Origin: Rhodothalassium salexigens DSM 2132
GTDB lineage: Bacteria; Pseudomonadota; Alphaproteobacteria; Sphingomonadales; Rhodothalassiaceae
NCBI RefSeq assembly: GCF_004341375.1
Contig: NZ_SLXO01000002.1
Coordinates: forward strand, 310,001 to 374,000
Length of the DNA stretch: 64,000 bases
Reading direction: 5' to 3'
Shown piece after piece: positions 54,634-61,288 of this stretch. A program made the translations under genes and the position numbers. The first letter of the stretch is position 1; the number at the start of each line of letters is the position of its first letter. Under the pieces are notes generated by a model. It had not been told where the DNA came from. It saw nothing but the letters and a program-made list of their open reading frames with translations, and made no database searches.

Positions 54634-55177
54634 AGATGATCTCCACGCCGGGGCTCTTGTCGGTCAGTTCGCGGCGCTCTTCATAGTCGAAGAAAAGCTG
54701 CTGGCGCCGGCGGTCGGGGCCGAAATAGGTCCGCGTGTGGACGAACTGGCGCGGCCGCTCGATGATCGCCTGCATCCGTTCGGCCAGCGCCTTGACCGTG
54801 AACGGCTTGTAGACGAATTCCGTCACGCCCATGTCGCGCGCCTTGGCCACCCGGTCCTTGTCGGAATAGGCGGTCATCATCACGAACGGCACGAACCGGT
54901 CGGGGCTTTCCTTGTGGCGCCGGATCCAGCGCAGCAGCATCATACCATCGACCGGACGCATTTCCCAATTGGAGAACACCACGTCGATATTCTGAACCCC
55001 GGCCAGCATGGGGTCGATGCTGATCAGCTTCAACAACTCAATCGCCTCGCCGCCATGTTCCTTGGGGATCACCTGGCCGACGCCCAGCAATTTCAACGAA
55101 CTGACGATCAAGGAGCGAATGAACAGACTGTCCTCGACCACCAATACGGTGAGGCGCTCCAGATCATAATCTTCCAT
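54626..55177 (-). CDS. Response-regulator receiver protein with Asn at the phosphoacceptor position
   Basis: Stand-alone CheY-like receiver of 183 residues from the ATG at 55177; the frame is open to 55228, with unlikely extra residues. Acidic pocket E15/D16 (VVEDS), T102 (MMTAYSD) and K124 (FVYKPF) are present. However, the phosphoacceptor position reads DVVFSNWEMRP, so N70 (codon AAT) replaces Asp. It should therefore not be phosphorylated in the usual way. The C-terminal TYFGPDRRR segment occurs in a group of alphaproteobacterial single-domain regulators. Coupled to the downstream Hpt-like gene by an 8-nt overlap; a second Hpt gene lies 127 nt upstream. Confidence 0.85.
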   Translation of the reverse strand: MEDYDLERLTVLVVEDSLFIRSLIVSSLKLLGVGQVIPKEHGGEAIELLKLISIDPMLAGVQNIDVVFSNWEMRPVDGMMLLRWIRRHKESPDRFVPFVMMTAYSDKDRVAKARDMGVTEFVYKPFTVKALAERMQAIIERPRQFVHTRTYFGPDRRRQQLFFDYEERRELTDKSPGVEIIYG

Positions 55178-55303
55178 GGGCGATCCTGCCTTGCTGCATC
55201 CCATAACCTTGCCGAAACCGCGCGACACTGGCGGGCTGGGGGCTTGAAGTCAACCGCACCCGCCGCGCCGGCGCCACCGGCGTCACCGCGCGCCCCCGGC
55301 CGC

Positions 55304-55660
55304 TCATGACAGGTCGGCTGCCAGCGCCCCGGCGTCGGTCCGCGCTGCCAGCCAGTGGCGTTCGAGGGCGTCGAGGGCACGCATGGCGCGCGGGCCTTCG
55401 GGCGCGTCGCGGGCCAGTTCCGCCAGTTCCGCCTGGCGCGCCAGCGATCGCGCGCCCACCGACCGCGCCGTCCCTTTCAACCGATGCGCCGCACTCTTGA
55501 AGGCGCGATAGCTGTCGGCGGCGCGCAACGATGCCATGGACTCGTCGCCGCTTTCGATGAACGCCGCCAGGATTTGTCCCGCCAGCGTGTGGTCATTGAA
55601 CACCGCCGACCAGAAGTGCGTCCGGTCGATGGGCGGCGGCGCGGCCGTATCGTCAGACAT
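55304..55660 (-). CDS. Hpt domain protein
   Basis: Single-domain histidine phosphotransfer protein, 118 residues from the ATG at 55660, which overlaps the stop of the upstream gene by 8 nt. The phospho-site motif is canonical: KSAAHRLKGTARSVGA with H59. It probably passes phosphate between a hybrid kinase and a regulator not present here. The adjacent receiver (54626-55177) is an unlikely acceptor because it lacks the Asp. In an operon with the receiver, the Hpt-like gene and the conserved hypothetical upstream. Confidence 0.85.
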   Translation of the reverse strand: MSDDTAAPPPIDRTHFWSAVFNDHTLAGQILAAFIESGDESMASLRAADSYRAFKSAAHRLKGTARSVGARSLARQAELAELARDAPEGPRAMRALDALERHWLAARTDAGALAADLS

Positions 55661-56141
55661 CGCCGTCGTCCTCATCGGTCACGATCCCGTCCCCGGCCGC
55701 CACAGCCCCGTCCCGGCCGGTCCCAACCGGCGCGACCCCAGGTGCTGTCTGCGTCCCCGGCACGATCCCGGCCCCCGCCGGTTCGGTCCCCGCCGGCCCG
55801 GTCCCCGCCGGGCGATCCTGCGTCGGCCGGTCCGCCGCAAGCCGGGCCTCGTCCGCGGCCGGGCCGCCGGCGCCAAGGGCAAGCCGCCCTGCCTCGGTCA
55901 ATCGGCAGACCAGCCAGTCCGGCTTGATCGGGTTGGCGAACCAGGGCGCCGCCCAGCCGCGGTCGATACAGGCGCGGATCAGCGCCGGGGCGACGGCCTG
56001 ACCCGCAGTGTCGAACAGCGGCAGCTTGCCGCCCGGCTGGTCGAGCCCCTGGCTGAGATAATGCCGCTGCGCCCGGGTCGGACGCGGCGCGTCGGGCGGC
56101 CGCCCCGCCGCACCGGGCCGCGGTTCTTGCGCGCTTGTCAT
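55653..56141 (-). CDS. Conserved hypothetical protein at the head of the phosphorelay operon
   Basis: 162 residues from the ATG at 56141. The middle part (RAQRHYLSQGLDQPGGKLPLF, then IRACIDRGWAAPWFANPIKPDWLVCRLTEAGR) looks like a small winged-helix-type domain. The last 55 residues are a Gly/Pro/Thr/Ala-rich disordered tail with a few degenerate TGPAG-like repeats. I do not recognise a named family. It overlaps the Hpt gene by 8 nt and is divergent from the coiled-coil protein gene, sharing a 122-bp AT-richer control region. Confidence 0.6.
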   Translation of the reverse strand: MTSAQEPRPGAAGRPPDAPRPTRAQRHYLSQGLDQPGGKLPLFDTAGQAVAPALIRACIDRGWAAPWFANPIKPDWLVCRLTEAGRLALGAGGPAADEARLAADRPTQDRPAGTGPAGTEPAGAGIVPGTQTAPGVAPVGTGRDGAVAAGDGIVTDEDDGDV

Positions 56142-56263
56142 GGCCGTTTTCCACCCCTGCCCTGCGATGCTTGGCCCGTAAATTAAATGGTAAACCAACC
56201 GCCCGCACAATATACTGCTTGAAAAACAACTTGTCCGTTAACGCCTGTTCGATTGCCGCCGCG

Positions 56264-59146
56264 ATGAGACCGACCATCCACTTCGAAGCCCCCGAGGGCG
56301 AGACCCCGACCCCGTCGAGCGCGCCGGCAACCCCGCTCGCGCGCATCAAGCAGCCGCGCACCGGTCGTGTGCGCCGCATCGTGCCGCCGCTGCTCGCCGG
56401 CGTCGCCACGCTCGCCTGGTTCGCGGCGATCGGCTATGCGCTGGCGTCGGGGCGGGTGGCGATCGACCCGGCAAGCCTCGGCCCGATCGACGTCGGCGCG
56501 CTGCTCGGCGGCGGCTTAGCCCCGGTGATGCTGGTGTGGCTGGCGGCCCTGGTGCTGCAACGCACCGATCCGCTGCTCGAACACCGGTTGGATATCGCCC
56601 AGAACATGAACCGCGCCTTTGCGCCCGTGGACGCGGCGGAAGCGCGGGTCAAGCTGCTGAACAGCCGGCTGACCAAAAGCGTCGAGCAATTGGACGTGGC
56701 GGGCAAGCTGGCGGCCGAACGCATCGGCAGCCTGGAACAAAGCTTCCGCGGCGAGATTTCCGAGCTGTTCTCGGTCACCGCCGACACCGAGGCCAAGGCC
56801 ACCGCCATGCGCGAGGCGCTGCGCCGGGAACGCGACGCGCTCGGTGCCTTGTGCGCGCAGTTGGACGACACCCTCGCCGAGGCCGAACAGCGCCTGGGCG
56901 GTGCCACCCAATCGCTGGCGGCCGGCACCGAGAGCCTGGCCAACCAGACCCGCACCAGCGTCGACACGCTCGACGGTGTGCGCGTCGAACTCGACCGCAC
57001 CGCAGGCGAGACCGCCGACCGGCTCGGCGACCTGCACGCCCGGCTGGAGACGGCGCGCACCGCCGGCGCGCAAGCCGCCGAGACCATCGACCGCCGGCTG
57101 AGCGAAGCGGTCGCCGCCGCCACCGCCACCGTGGACCAGGCCGGCCAAACGCTCATTAGCCATCTGGACGGCGCCGAGCGCCGGCTGTCCGAGCGCACCA
57201 CCCGCACCGTCGACGGCCTGACCGCCCAGATCGACGCCGCCGGCGAAAATCTGTCGAGCCGCCTGGAAAGCCTGAGCCAGACAGTCAGCGGCCAGATCGC
57301 GGCGGCACAGGACACGCTCGAAGGCGGCATGGGCCGGATCGAGGACCGGGTCGGCACGGTCGAGGCGATGGCGCGCAGCCTGTCGCAGGATCTGGCGAGC
57401 ACCGGGCGCACGCTGGCCGAGACCGCCGAGCGCACCGTGCTGGCGGCGCGCGAACTGGACGACGGCTTCGGCGACAAGATCAGCCAATTGGCCGACGGCG
57501 CGGAAGCGGCCATGGCCAAGGCGCAGACCGCCGCGCGCGACATCCACCGCCAGGCCGAGGACATGCGCCGGCTGATCGACGACACCATGCAGGCCGCCAC
57601 CGACAGCGCCAACCGCATCAACGAGACCATCGTCGGCGAAATGTCGGCGATCCCCGAGACCGTCGACGAGGCGGTCGAGGGCGTGCTGACGCCGATCCGC
57701 ACCGGCAACCGCGCCCTGGTCCAAGAGATGGAACTGCTCAACGACCACGCCCAGACGCTCGAACAGGCGATGGAAGCGCGCCTTGCAGCTCTCAACCACG
57801 CCGCGCGCGAACACAGCGACACCATGGCCAAGCAGACCGAGCGGCTGTCGACCCAGTGGACCGGCATGATCGACCGCGCCGAGACCGCCAACACCCGGAT
57901 CACCGCGGCGGTCGACGGCATGGAGACGCGCGCCGAGCGCATCCAGACCATCCACGACGCCCTGCTCGCCGCCCTCGACAGCGCCGACAAGCGGGTCGAG
58001 GCGCAGGGCCGCCAGATCGCCGCCCTGTCCGAGGACACGGTGGCGTCGTTCCAGGCCATGCTGGCGCGCGCCGACCAGGTGGTGACCCGGCTGAGCGACG
58101 CCGACGGCGCGGTCGCCACCAGCCTGGCGGGCCTGAGCGACGCCGGCGACCGGGTCGCCGACCGGCTGAGCGCGCATCGCCAGACCCTCGAACAGGAGCG
58201 CGGCGCGCTGGAGACCGGCATCGCGCAAAACCGCGACACCCTGGCCTCGGTGCTGGAAGACCTGCGCGCCGAGCGCGACCGGGTCGACGCCCACACCGCG
58301 CAGATGATCGACCGCTCGGGCGCCGCGCTCGACCGGCTGTCGACCACGCTGGAGACCCTCGACGCGGCCCGCACGGCGACCGAAACCACGATCCAGCAGG
58401 CCGCCGACCGGTTCGTGGAACAGGCGAGCGAGATCCGCGAGATGGCGACGCTGGTGGACGACGGCACCGCCGAGGCGGCCAAGCGCCTGGAACAGCGGCT
58501 GGCGCGCACGGTGTCGCGCAGCGTCGAGGCGTCGGGCAGCGCCATGGACCAGTTGGCCGCCCTCTATCGCGGCCGCTTCGCCAAGCTGAGCGAGGAGACC
58601 GCCCACGGCTTCGAGCGCGCGCTGGCGCTGCTCAAGCAGACCGCCCAGTCGACCAACGAGACCAGCAACCAGGTCACCGCCCATGTGCGCGACGAGGCCG
58701 ACCGGCTGGCACAGATGAGCCGGGACTTCGAGGCCAAGGCCGCCGAGCTTGCCGCACGCCGCCAGGAGGCGACCGAGGACGAGTTCATCCGCGCCAGTTC
58801 GTTCATCATCGAGCGGCTGGCGTCCGATTCCATCGACGTGACCAAGGTGTTGATGGACGACGTGCCGGACGACGCCTGGGCCAAGTTCCTGGCCGGCGAC
58901 CGCAGCCGCTTCGCGCGCCAGGCGCTCAAGATCGGCACCCCGCACCTGCGCCAGCGGATTCGCGAACGCTATGACACGGACGGCGAGTTCCGCACCGCAG
59001 CAAGCAAATATGTGCGCGAGTTCGAAGGGCTTCTGGAACAGGCGGCCCAGCGCGAGGGCGGCAACGCGCTCAGCACCACGCTGATCTCATCGGATCTGGG
59101 CAAGCTCTACACCACGCTGGTTCAGGCGCTGCGCAAGGCCCACTGA
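56264..59146 (+). CDS. Large membrane-anchored coiled-coil protein (TipN-like)
   Basis: 960 residues from the ATG at 56264 (no strong ribosome site; the frame is open 43 codons upstream). Two transmembrane segments (about 41-62 and 80-99) are followed by about 800 residues of nearly continuous heptad-like helix, rich in Ala, Glu, Arg and Thr (for example LQRTDPLLEHRLDIA, RREALRRERDALG-like stretches), then a compact C-terminal domain from about 860 (DEFIRASSFIIERLASDSIDVTKV to the end). Size, two N-terminal membrane helices and a long coiled coil match the plan of Caulobacter TipN, a pole marker, but no sequence motif proves that. It faces a phosphorelay operon. Alternatives are a methyl-accepting-like or apolipoprotein-like coiled-coil scaffold. 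Confidence 0.75.
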   Translation: MRPTIHFEAPEGETPTPSSAPATPLARIKQPRTGRVRRIVPPLLAGVATLAWFAAIGYALASGRVAIDPASLGPIDVGALLGGGLAPVMLVWLAALVLQRTDPLLEHRLDIAQNMNRAFAPVDAAEARVKLLNSRLTKSVEQLDVAGKLAAERIGSLEQSFRGEISELFSVTADTEAKATAMREALRRERDALGALCAQLDDTLAEAEQRLGGATQSLAAGTESLANQTRTSVDTLDGVRVELDRTAGETADRLGDLHARLETARTAGAQAAETIDRRLSEAVAAATATVDQAGQTLISHLDGAERRLSERTTRTVDGLTAQIDAAGENLSSRLESLSQTVSGQIAAAQDTLEGGMGRIEDRVGTVEAMARSLSQDLASTGRTLAETAERTVLAARELDDGFGDKISQLADGAEAAMAKAQTAARDIHRQAEDMRRLIDDTMQAATDSANRINETIVGEMSAIPETVDEAVEGVLTPIRTGNRALVQEMELLNDHAQTLEQAMEARLAALNHAAREHSDTMAKQTERLSTQWTGMIDRAETANTRITAAVDGMETRAERIQTIHDALLAALDSADKRVEAQGRQIAALSEDTVASFQAMLARADQVVTRLSDADGAVATSLAGLSDAGDRVADRLSAHRQTLEQERGALETGIAQNRDTLASVLEDLRAERDRVDAHTAQMIDRSGAALDRLSTTLETLDAARTATETTIQQAADRFVEQASEIREMATLVDDGTAEAAKRLEQRLARTVSRSVEASGSAMDQLAALYRGRFAKLSEETAHGFERALALLKQTAQSTNETSNQVTAHVRDEADRLAQMSRDFEAKAAELAARRQEATEDEFIRASSFIIERLASDSIDVTKVLMDDVPDDAWAKFLAGDRSRFARQALKIGTPHLRQRIRERYDTDGEFRTAASKYVREFEGLLEQAAQREGGNALSTTLISSDLGKLYTTLVQALRKAH

Positions 59147-59248
59147 CCGGCCGGCGCGCGCGTCCCCCGACGCTCGCAGGAACACCGGTGCGACGGGGTG
59201 TGATCGCGAGCGCGGCCATGGTGGATCTGGCGCGCCCCCGGCGCTCGG

Positions 59249-59794
59249 TCAGTCGCCGCCGTCGGTATCGGTGTTGGTTTCGCAATCCAGCACCCAGACA
59301 TCGTAGACCGGGTGTTCGAGCGCGTTGAGCGCCGGGCTCGACGCCATCATCCAGCCGGAGAACAGCCGTTGCGACGCCGGTTCGTCGGCGCGCCGGTCGA
59401 CCGTGTCGCCGACGATCTCGTCGATCTGCAGGAAGGCATAGGTCTCGGGCGCCTCGGTGGGCGGGGTGCTTTTGCAATGGCGCGCGGTGATGGCCAGGCT
59501 GCCGAACACCACCGTGCGATCCTCGGGCAGCCGCAATTCGGTGATTTCGGCGGTCACCTTGTCGAGCGCCCGGGCGATGGTGACGGTCTCGGGCGTCCGA
59601 GCCTCGGGCGGCGCCACGCGCACGCTGACGCTTTGAGCGAGTGCCGATGCCGGCGGCCAGAGCCCCGCCCCAAGCGCCCCGAGCGAACCGAGCGCCACCA
59701 AACCGAGCGCCACCAAACCGCGCCGCGGACGCCTGGCAGGCGCCCCCTGTGCTGGCTTGAGTGCCGCCAGCCTAGTTGCCGGAGGAACTGCCAT
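59249..59794 (-). CDS. DUF2155 family exported protein
   Basis: Periplasmic or secreted protein of unknown function, almost confined to Alphaproteobacteria. 181 residues. A long, basic N-region precedes the hydrophobic core GLVALGLVALGSLGALGAGL, and cleavage is likely after ASALA (about residue 52). The core has a perfect duplication (LVALG twice) from a 15-bp repeat. The conserved domain runs ARALDKVTAEITELRLPEDRTVVFGSLAI to SGWMMASSPALNALEHPVYDVWVLDC, with two Cys that may form a disulfide. It overlaps mlaD by 23 nt; mlaD and the NDUFA12 gene lie upstream in the same direction, a common alphaproteobacterial cluster. Confidence 0.88.
   Translation of the reverse strand: MAVPPATRLAALKPAQGAPARRPRRGLVALGLVALGSLGALGAGLWPPASALAQSVSVRVAPPEARTPETVTIARALDKVTAEITELRLPEDRTVVFGSLAITARHCKSTPPTEAPETYAFLQIDEIVGDTVDRRADEPASQRLFSGWMMASSPALNALEHPVYDVWVLDCETNTDTDGGD
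59686..59715 (-). repeat. Perfect 15-bp direct duplication in a signal peptide
   Basis: AACCGAGCGCCACCA occurs at 59686-59700 and again at 59701-59715, in frame within the DUF2155 gene, duplicating the LVALG unit of its signal peptide. Confidence 0.85.
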
Positions 59795-60242
59795 TGCCGC
59801 CCTCGCTGCTGAACACGTACCGGCTGACCAGGCTCATGAGATCCACATAGCCTTCGGTGAACTGCACCTCTTCGCCGGCAACCAGATTGTCCGGCGCGCC
59901 GCCCGGCTCCACCTGCAGGTAATTGCCGCCCAACAGCCCCTCGGACCCCACCTTGATGATCGTGTCGGAGGGCAGCTTGACGCTGTCCGCGATGGTAAAC
60001 TCCACCACCGCCTGGAAGGTTTGCGGGTCGAGACGCTGGTCGACCACGCTGCCGATCTTGATCCCCGACAGGCGCACGTCCGAGCCTGCGGACAGCGCCC
60101 CCACCTGGTCGAACCGGGCCTGCAAGCGATAGCCGCCGCTGCCGGCCGACACGTCGGTCTTGGTGTAGACCACATAGAGAAACGCCCCGGCGACCACCAG
60201 GACCACCACCCCGATCAAGGCTTCCACAAGATTGCTGCGCAT
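59772..60242 (-). CDS. mlaD: Outer-membrane lipid asymmetry protein MlaD
   Basis: MCE-domain subunit of the Mla phospholipid transport system, anchored in the inner membrane. 156 residues. The single N-terminal helix is ALIGVVVLVVAGAFLYVVYT (about 8-27). The MCE domain follows: YRLQARFDQVGALSAGSDVRLSGIKIGSVV and VKLPSDTIIKVGSEGLLGGNYLQVEPG. The C-terminus ends in a Gly/Ser tail. Other mla genes are not in the window. Located between the NDUFA12 gene and the DUF2155 gene. Confidence 0.93.
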   Translation of the reverse strand: MRSNLVEALIGVVVLVVAGAFLYVVYTKTDVSAGSGGYRLQARFDQVGALSAGSDVRLSGIKIGSVVDQRLDPQTFQAVVEFTIADSVKLPSDTIIKVGSEGLLGGNYLQVEPGGAPDNLVAGEEVQFTEGYVDLMSLVSRYVFSSEGGNGSSSGN

Positions 60243-60389
60243 GGTGTTCTCTCGTCCAGGGTCAAGATGGGGTTATGGCCGGCGAATGCGGCGGCCGTGC
60301 GGCAGCGAAACTGCCCGCCGGCCGGCCCTCGCCCGGGCTTTATCGAGCCGATCGGTCGAGCCACCAGCGGACCGATCGCCGTCGGCCGG

Positions 60390-60764
60390 TCAGCTATCTG
60401 GCGTCCAGGCTTCGTAATCGCCGCTGATCTTGCCACGCTCGCCGCCCACGCTCAGACTGCCGGGCGGAAAGTAAGCGCCCGACGTGCCGGTCAAATTGGG
60501 CAGGTGGTCCTTTTCCCAGGTCTTGCGTTCGGGCGGGCGTTCGCTCGGCGGCGTGTCGGTGGTCTTGTGCAGCCACATATGCCATTCGGGCGGCACCCGC
60601 GAGGCTTCGTTCTCGCCATCATAGAGCACCCAGCGGCGCTTGCCGTCGCGGCTCTGATAATAGGTGTTGCCCTGATCGTCCCGGCCGACCAGGCGGCCCT
60701 TGCGCCGGGTGGTCAGCAAGGTGCCGAGCGGCACGCCCTTCCACCATGCGAAAATCGAAACCAT
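60390..60764 (-). CDS. NADH:ubiquinone oxidoreductase accessory subunit NDUFA12
   Basis: Bacterial homologue of the mitochondrial complex I supernumerary subunit B17.2/NDUFA12, found in Alphaproteobacteria. 124 residues with GGAGGG upstream of the ATG. Family signatures: VGRDDQGNTYYQSRDGKRRWVLYDG near the middle and VPPEWHMWLHKTTDTPP after it, then the C-terminal NLTGTSGAYFPPGSL. It binds the peripheral arm near the quinone module. First gene of the NDUFA12-mlaD-DUF2155 group and divergent from nrdJ. Confidence 0.95.
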   Translation of the reverse strand: MVSIFAWWKGVPLGTLLTTRRKGRLVGRDDQGNTYYQSRDGKRRWVLYDGENEASRVPPEWHMWLHKTTDTPPSERPPERKTWEKDHLPNLTGTSGAYFPPGSLSVGGERGKISGDYEAWTPDS

Positions 60765-61288
60765 CGTCTGCCGCCCTCCAAGGATCGCGACCCATACTCG
60801 CTTGCGTGATGCGCGCGCGGCGAGGCCAAGTCAAGCCCTGCACCGGTCTTGACGGGTCGCATCACCGAGCAACGTTCTTATATATGGAAAGGGTGCCGGG
60901 CCATGGCAATCGCCAACTCGGCACCCGGCCGCCACCCCGGCTCGCCGACGGGTCCGCGCCCTGCCCGCAGGACGCCCGAACGCCCCGGATCGGTGAGTCG
61001 GGCCAAGGGCAGCGGCTCCTTTCGCTCCCCTACATGGTGCGATGGAAACGCCGTCAAGCCCCGTATATTGGGCCATGGACAAAAAATCGGGTTGCGGGGA
61101 CCCCCCAAAAAAACCTACAGTTCGGGTCCAAGAGGGGGACGACACACAATATGTAGGCAGCGTTCGGCCGAATCGCCGAGTTCGCCAAGTGTGGTCGGCA
61201 CATATCCCCTCAGACAAGACTCAGGAGCCGGCACCCCGCAGACCACTGCCGGGCAGCCGGACGTCGGCGAACGAAGGACATTTTTGCG
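60765..61288. other. 524-bp divergent intergenic region before nrdJ
   Basis: No convincing gene: the open frames here have poor third-position bias. It contains an AT patch around 60875-60890 (TTATATATGG) and two NrdR-box-like palindromes (listed separately). I looked for a cobalamin riboswitch, since nrdJ is B12 dependent, but its conserved blocks are absent. Confidence 0.6.
61058..61159 (+). promoter_or_regulatory. Two NrdR-box-like sites upstream of nrdJ
   Basis: GCCCCGTATATTGGGC (61058-61073) has a palindromic core (CCCnTATAnTGGG type), and ACACAATATGTAGGCA (61144-61159) begins like the NrdR consensus; each matches about 10 of 16 consensus positions by eye. Centres are 86 bp apart, more than the usual about 31 bp for paired boxes. 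NrdR represses ribonucleotide reductase genes. Confidence 0.4.

Noticed and set aside
56237-56243. GTTAACG as a CtrA half site before the coiled-coil protein gene
   Set aside because: Only a single half site; no second TTAA at the required 7-bp spacing, so not enough to call.
60765-61288. Cobalamin riboswitch before nrdJ
   Set aside because: Expected from biology, but the GCCACTG, GGGAAGG and CCAGGAGACC blocks seen before metE are missing here.
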